Part shown: piece after piece, positions 1-9,393 of the stretch
Numbering within the stretch: the stretch's first letter is position 1
Layout: each line of letters opens with the position of its first letter
Source of the DNA: CAWULT01 sp963923455
Lineage (GTDB): Bacteria > Acidobacteriota > Vicinamibacteria > Vicinamibacterales > UBA2999
Assembly (NCBI GenBank): GCA_963923455.1
Contig: CAWULT010000003.1
Span: 1 to 64,000 of the forward strand
Direction of reading: 5' to 3'
DNA: 64,000 bases
Made by a program: the position numbers and the translations under genes
Notes under the pieces: generated by a model
The model's database searches: none
Told to the model about the DNA's origin: nothing
Seen by the model: only the letters and a program-made list of their open reading frames with translations

Positions 1-384
1 GACTGGGGCACCGGCCCCCGCCCCGTCCACCGCCTCTGACAGTGCGAAGCAGTTGGCGTCGTTCTGGCAGCGGACCTCGCGGCCCAATACCTCGGCCAGG
101 TCGCGGGCGAATGGCTTTCCGATGAGCCAGGTCGAATTGGCGTTCTTGACCAGACCCGTCGCGGGCGACACGGTGCCGGGCAAGCCGACTCCCACCGTCC
201 CGACCGTCCTCAACTCCCGCTCGAACCCGGTCACCAACCCGGCGACGGCCCCCAGGGTGCCGGCGTAGTCACCCCGGGGTGTCTCGACGCGTCTCCGAAT
301 CAGGGCATCTCCCCGATCGTCCAGCGCGATGCCCTCGATCTTGGTGCCCCCGAGGTCGATGCCGATCCGCACGGCCGGCATCAT
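1..384 (-). CDS. ROK-family sugar kinase, N-terminal part (runs off left edge)
   Basis: The reverse strand is open from an ATG-ATG pair at 384/381 to the first base of the window, giving 128 codons without a stop. The start reads MMPAVRIGIDLGGTK, the DxGGTK phosphate-binding motif of ROK glucokinases, fructokinases and N-acetylglucosamine kinases. Close to the window edge it has NDANCFALSEA, the NDANCxALxE motif that carries the catalytic Asp of the family. ROK proteins are about 300 residues, so more than half lies outside the window, including the CxCGxxGC zinc motif that would separate kinases from ROK repressors. No N-terminal HTH precedes the DLGGTK motif, so I infer a cytoplasmic ATP-dependent hexose or amino-sugar kinase. 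The substrate cannot be read from this fragment. Confidence 0.9.
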   Translation of the reverse strand, partial: MMPAVRIGIDLGGTKIEGIALDDRGDALIRRRVETPRGDYAGTLGAVAGLVTGFERELRTVGTVGVGLPGTVSPATGLVKNANSTWLIGKPFARDLAEVLGREVRCQNDANCFALSEAVDGAGAGAPV

Positions 385-729
385 AGCCAAACCCGAACAC
401 GACCATAGGTTGTTTCGACTGTTGCGCTTCGGCCAGATGGCTCTACGATCGACCCTATAGGGGGATTCGAAATGGGTATCTTTCCGCCCCAGGCACGAGA
501 AATCCCTCGGGACGCCCGCGTTGCACCGATGCTGACGTTTCCGGTATCTTATTGAGTTGATTGATCTTGATCGCCGAGGCCCCAGCCCGGCGCCTGGATC
601 GACCCATGCTTGAACATGGCCGTCATCGTGGCGGCGCGGAAGAGCGGGAGAAATGGTCGGCGCCCCCACGGAGTAATACACCTCAGTGACCCCGAAGTCC
701 GAGGTCGCATCAGTGACGGAGCAGTTCTC
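385..729. other. Divergent intergenic region, 345 bp
   Basis: This stretch separates the leftward ROK kinase from the rightward DUF1592 gene. I see no convincing gene in it. An open frame continues upstream of the chosen DUF1592 start to 610, but the translation there looks random and lacks a signal peptide. A candidate sigma-70 promoter lies at 521-550 (separate entry), which would leave a leader of roughly 170 nt before the ATG at 730. Confidence 0.5.
521..550 (+). promoter_or_regulatory. Candidate promoter for the DUF1592-DUF1552-ankyrin genes
   Basis: TTGCAC at 521-526 and TATCTT at 545-550 are separated by 18 nt, close to the sigma-70 consensus. It is the best match seen by eye between the two divergent genes. 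No transcript evidence is available. Confidence 0.35.
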
Positions 730-3363
730 ATGACCAGACGTTCGATGATCGGCGGGTTCATCGCCATCAGCGGTTGGGTTCTGGCGGTGCACGCGCAGAC
801 CGGTCAGCCGGCATCACGCCCGGCCGCGGCCACACCGGCGCAGCGAACCGCCCCCGCGCAGGCAGGGCCGGCGGCCTCGCCAGTGCCGGTCAGGGCCTCG
901 GCGGCGGCGGTCACGCCAGCCGCCCGCGTGACGGCGGACGACGCGAAGGCGTTCATCTCGCAGTACTGCCTCGCGTGCCACAGCGAACGTGCCAAGACGG
1001 CCGGCATGGACTCGGCTCGCAAGCTCACCCTCGACTCGCTCGATCCCGCCAACGTCGCGAAGGACGCCAAGACGTGGGAGTTCGTCGTGCGCAAGGTCGG
1101 CGCGGGCATGATGCCGCCCGCCGGCATGAAGCGGCCAGACCCCGAGCGCTTCCATGCGCTGCTCGGCTTCATCGCCGGCGAGCTCGACAAGGCAGGCGCG
1201 CCCAACACGACGCCGCCCGGCCTGCACCGCCTGAACCGCACCGAGTACACGAACGTCGTCCGCGACCTGCTGAACCTGAACATCGACGCGTCCAAGTACC
1301 TGCCCTCGGACGACTCGACCTCGGGGTTCGACAACATCGCGGGCGCGCTCGGCATCTCGTCGACGCTCGTCGAGGCCTACGTCTCGGCGGCGCAGAAGAT
1401 CAGCCGGCTCGCGATGGGCTACCCCGAGCAGCCGACGCTCGCCGTGTATCGCACGCGCGAGGACACGTCGCAGGACTATCACATCGAGGGCCTGCCGTTC
1501 GGCACGCGCGGCGGCCTGATCGTGAACCACACCTTCCCGTCCGATGGCGAGTACACGCTGACCGTGACGCCAATCTTCGGCGACAACATGTCTCCGACGG
1601 GCTTCGGGTCGGTGCCGTGCGAGCGCATCGAGGTGCTGCTCGACGGCGAGCGGCTGCAGCTGATGGACTGGGTGGGCGGCGGCCGGGCGCAGGTGACCAG
1701 CTGCGGTCCAGGCCGCAGCCGTCCGGCCGTGTCGGCGGCCGGCCAGGCCGGCCCGGAAGCGTTCTTCGGCGGCCGCAACGGGGCGCCGATGCGCGTCCGC
1801 TTCAAGACGACGGCGGGCACCCACACGGTGGGCGCGACGTTCCTGGCGACCAACTACGCGCCGCTGCTCGACCTCGACAAGCACTTCCTCCGCTCGACGA
1901 TCCAGACGGGTCCGACGCCGGGCTACACGTTCTTCCCGCACGTCGGCACGATTCGGATCGAGGGGCCGTTCGGCGCCACCCAGGCCGTCAAGTCGCCGAG
2001 CCGCGACAAGATCTTCGTCTGCCGGCCCAAGACCGCGGCCGAGGAGACGCCCTGCGCGCGCCGCATCGTCACGGCCCTGGCGACCTACGCCTACCGCCGG
2101 CCGGCGGCGGCGCAAGACGTCGACATCCTGATGGAGTTCTACGACTTCGGCCGCAAGGAGAAGGACTTCGACCAGGGCATCGAGCTGGCCCTGTCCCGCA
2201 TCCTGGCGTCGCCGCAGTTCATCTACCGGATCGAGGAGGAACCCCTCGCCGTGCGACCGGGTCAGGCGTACCGCGTCAGCGACCTGGACCTGGCGTCGCG
2301 GCTGTCGTTCTTCCTGTGGAGTTCGTCGCCGGACGACGAACTGCTGCGCGTGGCCAGCCAGGGGCGCCTGAAGAACCCCGTCGTGCTGGAGCAGCAGGTT
2401 CGCCGCATGCTCAAGCACCCGAAGGCCGAGGCGCTGGCCGTCAACTTCGCCGGTCAGTGGTTGAACCTGCGGGCCCTCGACGCGACCTCGCCGCTGCCGC
2501 TCATCTACCCGGACTTCGACGACCCGCTCCGTCAGTCGATGCGCAAGGAAGTGGAGCTGCTGTTCGACTCGATCGTCCGGGAGGACCGGAACATCCTCGA
2601 CCTGCTGACGGCCGACTACACGTTCATCAACGAGCGGCTCGCCAAGCACTACGGCATCCCGAACGTCACGGGGATGCAGTTCCGCCGGATCACGCTGCCG
2701 GCCGAGCTCGACATGCGCCGCGGCCTGCTCGGCAAGGGCGCCTTCCTGGTCACCTCGGCCAAGCCGGAGCGGAATTCGCCGGTGGCTCGCGGCAAGTGGA
2801 TCATGACGAACGTCCTGGGCATGAGCCCGCCAGACCCGCCGCCGAACGTCCCGCCGCTGCCGCCGCGCGCCGCCGACCCGAATGCCAAGGAGCCGACGAT
2901 GCGCCAGAAGATGGAGTCGCACCGCGTCAGGGCCGACTGCACGCAGTGCCACCGGCTGATGGACCCCATCGGGTTCTCCCTCGAGAACTTCGACGGCATC
3001 GGTTCGTGGCGCACGACGGACGAGGGCAGCCCGGTCGACACCAAGACGCTGCTCTACGACAACACGCAGGTGGACAGCCCGGTGGCCCTGCGCAACTGGA
3101 TCCTGAACGGGTACTCGGACCGGTTCGTCGAGGTCGCGGCCGAGAAGCTGCTGACCTACGGCCTGGGCCGCGGGCTCGAGTACAAGGACATGCCGCTCGT
3201 CCGCGCGATCGCGCGCGACGCGGGCAGGAACTCGAACCGGTTCTCGTCGCTGGTGCTGGGCGTCGTCAGGAGCCGCCCGTTCCAGTGGAACACGCGCGTC
3301 GGCCAGGAGTCGGCTCCCGCCACCGCATCGATCGCGACGACATCCAACAGAGGGGCGAACTAG
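730..3363 (+). CDS. Secreted DUF1592-family protein with two CxxCH heme motifs
   Basis: This 877-residue protein belongs to the large planctomycete/acidobacterial family with domains DUF1587, DUF1592, DUF1588 and DUF1585 (Pfam names from memory). I chose the ATG at 730 because it starts a signal peptide, MTRRSMIGGFIAISGW, followed by a Pro/Ala-rich linker to about residue 65. The first heme-type motif CLACH is at residues 80-84, in the usual N-terminal cytochrome-like domain. A second, CTQCH, is at 737-741 in the DUF1588/1585 part, followed by the family-typical RLMDPIGFSLENFDGIG. It is therefore a predicted exported, possibly multiheme protein. The stop is 2 bp before the DUF1552 gene, the family's usual partner, so the two are almost certainly co-transcribed. 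The biochemical role of the family is unknown; links to polymer degradation or electron transfer are speculation. Confidence 0.92.
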   Translation: MTRRSMIGGFIAISGWVLAVHAQTGQPASRPAAATPAQRTAPAQAGPAASPVPVRASAAAVTPAARVTADDAKAFISQYCLACHSERAKTAGMDSARKLTLDSLDPANVAKDAKTWEFVVRKVGAGMMPPAGMKRPDPERFHALLGFIAGELDKAGAPNTTPPGLHRLNRTEYTNVVRDLLNLNIDASKYLPSDDSTSGFDNIAGALGISSTLVEAYVSAAQKISRLAMGYPEQPTLAVYRTREDTSQDYHIEGLPFGTRGGLIVNHTFPSDGEYTLTVTPIFGDNMSPTGFGSVPCERIEVLLDGERLQLMDWVGGGRAQVTSCGPGRSRPAVSAAGQAGPEAFFGGRNGAPMRVRFKTTAGTHTVGATFLATNYAPLLDLDKHFLRSTIQTGPTPGYTFFPHVGTIRIEGPFGATQAVKSPSRDKIFVCRPKTAAEETPCARRIVTALATYAYRRPAAAQDVDILMEFYDFGRKEKDFDQGIELALSRILASPQFIYRIEEEPLAVRPGQAYRVSDLDLASRLSFFLWSSSPDDELLRVASQGRLKNPVVLEQQVRRMLKHPKAEALAVNFAGQWLNLRALDATSPLPLIYPDFDDPLRQSMRKEVELLFDSIVREDRNILDLLTADYTFINERLAKHYGIPNVTGMQFRRITLPAELDMRRGLLGKGAFLVTSAKPERNSPVARGKWIMTNVLGMSPPDPPPNVPPLPPRAADPNAKEPTMRQKMESHRVRADCTQCHRLMDPIGFSLENFDGIGSWRTTDEGSPVDTKTLLYDNTQVDSPVALRNWILNGYSDRFVEVAAEKLLTYGLGRGLEYKDMPLVRAIARDAGRNSNRFSSLVLGVVRSRPFQWNTRVGQESAPATASIATTSNRGAN

Positions 3364-3365
3364 TC

Positions 3366-4769
3366 ATGTACATCACGAAGAAGCACATCGGCCGCCGCAC
3401 GTTCCTCCAGGGCGCGGGGGTCACCCTGGCGCTGCCGCTGCTCGACGCGATGGTACCGGCCAGCACCCTGCTCGCGCAGACCGCCGGAGCGCCCCACCAG
3501 CGCTTCGTCGGCGTCTTCTACCCGCACGGGATGGCGCCAGGCTTCTGGGAACCACCCGCGGAAGGCAAGCTGCCCGAGAAGCTGCCCTACATCCTCGAGT
3601 CGCTCGAGAAGGTGAAGGACCAGACCGTGGTACTGAGCGGCCTGTGGTCCAAGTCGGCGGAACCACCCGAGGGCACGACGGGTTCGGACCACTGGGTGGC
3701 CGCCGCGTTCCTGACGGCCATCAAGCCGCGCAAGACGGCGGGCTCCGACGCCACGGTGGGCAGCGCGACCATCGATCAGTTCATCGCGCAGAAGATCGGG
3801 CGCGAGACCCTGCTGCCGTCGCTGCAGCTGGCCGTCGAGGATCCGAACAGCAGCTCGAGCAACTGCGGTGAGGGCTACAGCTGTTCGTACACGAACTCGA
3901 TCTCGTGGGTCGAGCTGCCGACGCCGGACATGGAAGACGTCCTGCGCACGAGCCCGCTCCCGATGGAGCTGAATCCGCAGGTCGTGTTCGAGCGCCTGTT
4001 CGGCAGCGGCGCCACGCCCGAGGTCCGCGCGCAGCGCATGAAGCAGAGCGGCAGCATCCTCGACTCGCTCAAGCAGGAGCTGGCGGCGCTGCGGAAGCAA
4101 CTCGGTGCCGCCGACGTCCGGACGGTCAACCAGTACACGGACGAGATCCGCGAGATCGAGCGCCGGATCCAGCTGTCGGCGAAGATCTCGAACGACGTGC
4201 CCGAGCTCGACCTGCCGCCTGGCATCCCCGAGCAGTTCGACGAGCACATCAAGCTGCACGCCGACCTGCTGACGCTGGCGTTCAAGGCGGACATCACCCG
4301 CGTGGCGACGATGCTCGGCGCGCGCGACCTGACCAGCCGCGTCTACGCGTTCCCGAAGGGCCCGCTCTTTCCCGAGGGCGGCACGAGCGTCAGCTTCCAC
4401 GGCGGTTCGCACCACCAGGACGACCCCGTCCAGGTGCGGCGCTACGCGGCGCTCAACCGCTATCACGTGTCGACGCTGGCGTACCTGGCCGAGAAGTTCC
4501 GGGCAACGCCGGACGGCGACGGCACGCTGCTCGACCACTCGCTGATTCTGTACGGCACCAACATGGGCAATTCGAATCAGCACCAGCACTACGACGTGCC
4601 GCACATCCTGGTCGGGGGGGCCAACGGGCAGCTGAAGGGCAACCGGCACCTGGCCTACGAACGCAAGACGGTCACGACCGGGAACCTCCTGCTCAGCGTC
4701 ATGGACATGTTCGGCGTCAACCGGCAGACGCAGGGCGACAGCACCGGCCGTCTGGCCAAGCTGGTCTGA
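3366..4769 (+). CDS. DUF1552 protein with Tat signal
   Basis: This 467-residue protein starts two bases after the DUF1592 stop. Its N-terminus, GRRTFLQGAGVTLALPLLD, is a twin-arginine signal, so the protein is probably folded in the cytoplasm and exported by Tat. The body matches DUF1552, a family related to DUF1501 and distantly to the alkaline-phosphatase fold. It has FYPHGMAPGFW near the N-terminus, a charged helical region in the middle (about residues 220-280) and YGTNMGNSNQHQHYDVPHIL near the C-terminus, where the family has its conserved Asn/His/Asp cluster. DUF1592-DUF1552 pairs recur in Acidobacteria, Planctomycetes and Verrucomicrobia, and the proteins probably work together outside the cytoplasm. 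Their substrate is not known. Confidence 0.92.
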   Translation: MYITKKHIGRRTFLQGAGVTLALPLLDAMVPASTLLAQTAGAPHQRFVGVFYPHGMAPGFWEPPAEGKLPEKLPYILESLEKVKDQTVVLSGLWSKSAEPPEGTTGSDHWVAAAFLTAIKPRKTAGSDATVGSATIDQFIAQKIGRETLLPSLQLAVEDPNSSSSNCGEGYSCSYTNSISWVELPTPDMEDVLRTSPLPMELNPQVVFERLFGSGATPEVRAQRMKQSGSILDSLKQELAALRKQLGAADVRTVNQYTDEIREIERRIQLSAKISNDVPELDLPPGIPEQFDEHIKLHADLLTLAFKADITRVATMLGARDLTSRVYAFPKGPLFPEGGTSVSFHGGSHHQDDPVQVRRYAALNRYHVSTLAYLAEKFRATPDGDGTLLDHSLILYGTNMGNSNQHQHYDVPHILVGGANGQLKGNRHLAYERKTVTTGNLLLSVMDMFGVNRQTQGDSTGRLAKLV

Positions 4770-4784
4770 GGGCGAGAGGCCGTC

Positions 4785-6809
4785 ATGAAGGTCCGTCAAG
4801 CGCTCGGCCCCGCGGCACTCGCGTGGCTCTCGATCGCGGGCACGCTCGCCGCGCAGGCTCCGGCCGCTCCGCCGGCGCGTCCCGCGGCGGCGTCACGGAC
4901 TCCGACGTCCCGGTCCGCCGCCGGTCCCGCCGTCGCCGACGCGGCGATGAAGGGCGACCTGGCCGCCCTCCGCCGCCTGATCCTGCAGAAGGCGGACGTC
5001 AACATCGCGCAGATCGACGGCGCTACGGCCCTCCACTGGGCCGTCTACCGGGGCGATCTCGAGATGCTGGACGCCCTCCTGCGGGCCAAGGCCGACGTGA
5101 AGGCCGCCAACCGCGAGGGCATCACACCGCTCGCGATGGCGGCCCTCTACGGCAGTCCGGCGGCGATCGACAGACTCATCAAGGCCGGGGCCAACGCCAA
5201 GGAGCTGGGCCCGAACGGCGAAACCACGCTCATGCTCGCGGCGCGCAACGGCAATCCGGCCGCGATCAGGCTGCTCGTCGAGGCGGGCGCCGACGTCAAC
5301 GCGCGGGAACGCCTGCGCGGCACGACGGCACTGATGTGGGCCGCGGAACAGCGGCACGCGGAAGCCGTCAAGGCACTGCTCGCCTCCGGCGCGGACCCGG
5401 CCATCAAGTCGGCCGGCGCAGGACTTCCCCGCAACTACATGGCGAACCGCGTCAACGTTCGCGCGGTGGATCAGGCCCAGGAGCGGCGCAAGCGCGCCGC
5501 CGCCGCGGGCCGCACCTACGAAGAGCAACTCGCCCTCGAACAGCGCGAGGGGCGCGAACTTGGCGGTCAGCGAGGCCTCGGGCAGGCGATCGGGCCTGAC
5601 GGGCGGCCCCTGCCACCCGGTGCCGGACGCCAGGGTGGCGCGGCTCCTGCCGCGCCGGGCGCGCCAGCCGTTCCGGGCGCCGGGGCACCCGTCGGCCAGC
5701 AGGCGGCCGGCCAGCCCGGACGAGGGCGTGGCGCGGGCCCTGCCGGCGCTGGGGCCGCCAACGGGCGTGGTCGCGCGGGCGGTGCCGCAGCAGCCGCGGC
5801 CGACCCGGACGACGACACGGAAACGGTGTTCGCCGGCCTGGTCGGCAGCGGGGGCGGCGGCCTGACGGCCCTGGTCTTCGCGGCGCGGGAGGGCGACATC
5901 GAATCGGCCAGGGCCCTGCTCGACGCGGGCGCCAACGTGAACCAGGTCACCGAGTACGGCTGGACGCCGCTGCTGACCGCGGTGAACAACCGGAACTACC
6001 GTCTCGCGTCGATGCTGCTCGACCGCGGCGCCGACCCGAACCTGGCCAACAAAGGCGGTTGGACGCCGCTCTACCTCGCCACGGACAATCGCAACATCGA
6101 GGGCGGCGACTATCCGGTCCCCAAGCCGGACCTGGACCATCTCGAGATCATCACCAAGCTCCTCGACAAGGGCGCCAACCCGAACACGCCCGTCAAGGAG
6201 AACACGCTGACGCGGACGATCTTCACGATGCAGTGGTTCTGGGAGGACGGCGCCACCCCGTTCATCCGCGCCGCGCAGTCGAGCGACACCGAACTGATGA
6301 CGCTGCTGCTGAAGTACAAGGCCGATCCAAAGGCCACGACCGCCAACGGCGACAACGCGCTCACGGCGAGCGCCGGTATCGGCTGGGTGGAGGGCGTCAC
6401 CTACGAGCGCTCGGCGAAGGCCAACCTCGAGGCGATGCGGATGCTGCTCGACCTCGGGCTCGACCCGAACCACGCGAACGTCGAGGGCCGCACGGCCCTG
6501 ATGGGCGCCGCGCTCAAGGGCCGCAGCGACGTGGTGCAGCTGCTGGTCGACCGCGGCGCGAAGCTCGAAACCCACGACAAGGGCAGCCGCGACACCGACA
6601 AGGTCGGTTCGATCGCGGCCGGCCACACGTGGCAGGCCGTCGATTATGCGGAAGGCCTGGTCCGGGTCGGCGTGCAGTCGGCGATTGCCCGCCCCGAGAC
6701 GGCGGCGCTGATCCGCAAGCTGATGGCCGAGCGCAACCTGCCGACGCCGCCCGTGGACCGGACGATCAACTCGATCTGCGTCGTCTCGCTCTGCCAGGGC
6801 GTCGACTAG
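4785..6809 (+). CDS. Secreted ankyrin-repeat protein
   Basis: This protein of 674 residues has an N-terminal signal peptide (hydrophobic AALAWLSIAGTLAAQ, then AQAP cleavage-like residues). Ankyrin repeats fill residues about 45-215 (units such as GATALHWAVYRGDLEMLDALL) and again about 355-640. Between them is a low-complexity Gly/Ala/Pro-rich linker of about 120 residues. The start is preceded by GAGAGG. The gene begins 15 bp after the DUF1552 stop, so it is probably the third gene of one operon. Ankyrin repeats bind proteins; I infer an extracytoplasmic scaffold or adaptor for the DUF1592/DUF1552 products. The C-terminus (residues about 600-674) is not ankyrin-like, and carries two Cys residues (SICVVSLCQGVD) that could pair. 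Confidence 0.9.
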   Translation: MKVRQALGPAALAWLSIAGTLAAQAPAAPPARPAAASRTPTSRSAAGPAVADAAMKGDLAALRRLILQKADVNIAQIDGATALHWAVYRGDLEMLDALLRAKADVKAANREGITPLAMAALYGSPAAIDRLIKAGANAKELGPNGETTLMLAARNGNPAAIRLLVEAGADVNARERLRGTTALMWAAEQRHAEAVKALLASGADPAIKSAGAGLPRNYMANRVNVRAVDQAQERRKRAAAAGRTYEEQLALEQREGRELGGQRGLGQAIGPDGRPLPPGAGRQGGAAPAAPGAPAVPGAGAPVGQQAAGQPGRGRGAGPAGAGAANGRGRAGGAAAAAADPDDDTETVFAGLVGSGGGGLTALVFAAREGDIESARALLDAGANVNQVTEYGWTPLLTAVNNRNYRLASMLLDRGADPNLANKGGWTPLYLATDNRNIEGGDYPVPKPDLDHLEIITKLLDKGANPNTPVKENTLTRTIFTMQWFWEDGATPFIRAAQSSDTELMTLLLKYKADPKATTANGDNALTASAGIGWVEGVTYERSAKANLEAMRMLLDLGLDPNHANVEGRTALMGAALKGRSDVVQLLVDRGAKLETHDKGSRDTDKVGSIAAGHTWQAVDYAEGLVRVGVQSAIARPETAALIRKLMAERNLPTPPVDRTINSICVVSLCQGVD

Positions 6810-6899
6810 GCCCGCACCCGCCACGAGCGCAGAGAGTCAGAAGGCGGGTAGGTCGGCGAGCACCGCGTACGATAGGCGCAGGCCCGCGCGGCGATCGGG

Positions 6900-9308
6900 T
6901 CAGGCCGCGTTGGTCTCGCCGACCGGCGAGGGCGTGACATCGGGCGTGGCCCCTGCCCTCCCGTCCAGCAGGCGGTCGATGGCGGCGAACAGCCGGGCGG
7001 CGTTGATCGGCTTGGTCAGGTAGTCGTCCATGCCCGCCGCAAGGCACTTCTCGCGATCGCTCTCCATCGCGTGAGCGGTGACCGCGATGATCGGCGTCCG
7101 CCGCCCGGTGTCGGCCTCGTGGGCGCGAATGGCCGCCACGGCCTCGTAGCCGTCCATCTCCGGCATCGAGATGTCCATCAGCACGATGTCGAAGCACTCG
7201 CGCCGGTAGGCGTCGAGCGCCTCGCGTCCGTTCTCGGCGAGCGTCACGCCGTAGCCGCGCCGGGCGAGCAGCGCCATCGCCACCTTCTGGTTGACGCGGT
7301 TGTCCTCCGCCAGCAGCACCCGGGCTCGAACCTGTGCCGGGGCATCCGCCGGCGCGGCTGCACGCGCGGCCGGCGCGGCTGGCACGTCTGCACTGGCGCC
7401 CAGCGTCCGGATCGCCCCGAGCAGGTCGTTCCGGCGGATTGGCTTGGTCAGGCAGGCGCCGACGCCCATGGCGCGGGCGGCCGTCCCCACCTCGGCGGCG
7501 TCCACTGACGTCAGGAGCAGCAGCCCCATCGGCAACGCGAGTCCACGGCGGCGCGCCTCGGCGAGCAGGTCGAGCCCGGTCATGCCCGGCATCTGATAGT
7601 CGAGCAGCATCAAGTCGAACGTCGTCCCGGACCGCGACGCCGCCTCGAGGGCCGCGAGTGCATCCGGGCCGCTCTGCGCCCGGGTGACCGACCCGCCCGC
7701 CCGGCGGAGCATCTCGTCGACGATGGTCAGGTTCACGGGATGGTCGTCGACGGCCAGCACCCGAAGGCCGTCGAATCGCTCGTCGGCCACCGCCGGCGGC
7801 GCGTGGTTCGCCACGACCGGCACGGGCAGCACGACGCGGAACGTCGACCCCTGTCCCTCGGTGCTGTCGACGGCAATCTCGCCGCCCATCAGGCGCACCA
7901 GGCGCGCGGAAATCGTCAGGCCGAGCCCGGTGCCGCCGAAGCGGCGCGACATCGAACCATCGGCCTGCGTGAAGGGATCGAAGATCACGGCCAGTCTCGA
8001 CGGCGCGATGCCGATCCCGGTGTCGCGCACCGCGAACTCGAGGCGCGCCGAGCCCGCCTCGGCCGGCGACAGCAGCCGTGCCGACAGCGTGACGCTGCCC
8101 TTCTCGGTGAACTTCACCGCGTTGCCGAGCAGGTTCACGAGCACCTGCCGAAGCCGCGGCGCGTCGACGCGGATCCGGGCCGGAAGCCCCTCGCCGTGCG
8201 CGCAGGAGATCTCGATCCCCTTCTGGTGCGCGCTCAGCGCCATCCCGCGGACGATGTCGTCGAGGAACCGCTCGAGCTCGACGTCGACCGCTTCGAGCTG
8301 CATCTTGCCCGCCTCGATCTTCGAGAAATCCAGGATCTCGTTGATGATCTCGATCAGGCTGTGGGCGGATGTCGTCACGATCCCGAGCGACTCGCGCTGC
8401 TCCCGCGTCAGATCGCTCTCGAGCACGAGCTCGGTCATGCCGATCACGCCGTTGAGCGGCGTGCGCAGCTCGTGACTCATGTTGGCCACGAACTCGCTCT
8501 TGGCGCGGCTGGCCTCCTCCGCGCGCTCCTTCGCGGCCCGCAGCTCGGCCGTCCGCTCTTCCACCTGCTGCTCGAGGGTCTCGCGATGCCGCTCGAGCTC
8601 GTCGTCGCGCGACTGTATCTCCGCCAGCATCGCGTTGAAGCCGGCGGCCAGGCCCCCGATCTCGTCGTGACGCCTGGGGGCGTCCATCCGAGTCGAGTAG
8701 TCGCGCGCCTCGGTGACGCGCCCCATCGCCATCGACAGCCGGTGGATGGGCCCGGCGATGGATCGCTGCAGGAACGAGGCGAGCATCACCGCGATCCCGA
8801 TCGCGACGGCGAACACCACCATCCCGATGATCAGGACGCGGCGGCGGACGTCGACGAGTTCGTCGAGGCTCGCCAGCACGTAGATGGTGCCCACGAGCTT
8901 CTGGTCGTGGACGACGGGGCGCGTGACGCCCAGGACGGCATCGGTCTCACCGGGCACCGCGGCCCGCGCCGTGGCCGGCGGCTCGGTGCCGTCGCGCGTG
9001 AAGAAGGCCAGCCGCGTGCCCTCGGCGTCGTAGACGGCCGCGGCCAGGATGTCGCGGCGCAGCCGCAGGGACGTCAGCGTGTCACGAGCCGCGGCCTCGT
9101 CGTTGAACACCAGCGCCGCGGCGCTGTTGGCGCCAAGGAGGTCGGCCACCGATCCGATGTCGTCGCGAATCGCGTTGCGGAACGCGGCGCTCTCGGACAC
9201 GGCGGTGCTCCCGACGGCGAGCGCCAGGGCCACCGCGCTCGTGAAGGCGGTGATGAAGGTGAGCTTCTGCCCGACCGTCAGCCAGCGGCTGGCGAAAAGA
9301 GAGCGCAC
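6900..9308 (-). CDS. Hybrid sensor histidine kinase with two receiver domains
   Basis: This is an 802-residue membrane hybrid kinase. TM1 is at about 15-37 and TM2 at about 158-180, flanking a periplasmic sensor of about 120 residues that resembles CHASE8. HAMP follows at about 182-235, then a coiled coil. The HisKA dimerisation helix has phospho-acceptor H279 in FVANMSHELRTPLNG. The ATP-binding domain shows GNAVKFTEKG, DTGIGI and FGGTGLGL. Receiver 1 has the acidic pair VDDH, phospho-Asp in LLDYQMPG and Lys in LTKPI. Receiver 2 has AEDN, LMDISMPEMDG and YLTKPI. No Hpt domain or output regulator is encoded next to it, so phosphate probably passes to a phosphotransfer protein elsewhere. It is convergent with the ankyrin gene and monocistronic. 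The ligand is unknown. Confidence 0.95.
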   Translation of the reverse strand: MRSLFASRWLTVGQKLTFITAFTSAVALALAVGSTAVSESAAFRNAIRDDIGSVADLLGANSAAALVFNDEAAARDTLTSLRLRRDILAAAVYDAEGTRLAFFTRDGTEPPATARAAVPGETDAVLGVTRPVVHDQKLVGTIYVLASLDELVDVRRRVLIIGMVVFAVAIGIAVMLASFLQRSIAGPIHRLSMAMGRVTEARDYSTRMDAPRRHDEIGGLAAGFNAMLAEIQSRDDELERHRETLEQQVEERTAELRAAKERAEEASRAKSEFVANMSHELRTPLNGVIGMTELVLESDLTREQRESLGIVTTSAHSLIEIINEILDFSKIEAGKMQLEAVDVELERFLDDIVRGMALSAHQKGIEISCAHGEGLPARIRVDAPRLRQVLVNLLGNAVKFTEKGSVTLSARLLSPAEAGSARLEFAVRDTGIGIAPSRLAVIFDPFTQADGSMSRRFGGTGLGLTISARLVRLMGGEIAVDSTEGQGSTFRVVLPVPVVANHAPPAVADERFDGLRVLAVDDHPVNLTIVDEMLRRAGGSVTRAQSGPDALAALEAASRSGTTFDLMLLDYQMPGMTGLDLLAEARRRGLALPMGLLLLTSVDAAEVGTAARAMGVGACLTKPIRRNDLLGAIRTLGASADVPAAPAARAAAPADAPAQVRARVLLAEDNRVNQKVAMALLARRGYGVTLAENGREALDAYRRECFDIVLMDISMPEMDGYEAVAAIRAHEADTGRRTPIIAVTAHAMESDREKCLAAGMDDYLTKPINAARLFAAIDRLLDGRAGATPDVTPSPVGETNAA

Positions 9309-9393
9309 GACACCCCTGAAATCGGCCAGGGCGGCGCCGCCTTCAGCCCCACGTCAGGTCAGCCCCTGGCGCCCTCGCCCGGGCCTGCGCGAT

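Noticed and set aside
774..3365. Long open frame upstream of and continuous with the DUF1552 gene
   Set aside because: It overlaps the DUF1592 gene in another frame and gives Arg/Ala/Pro-rich nonsense typical of GC-rich shadows; the DUF1552 protein starts at 3366 with a Tat signal.
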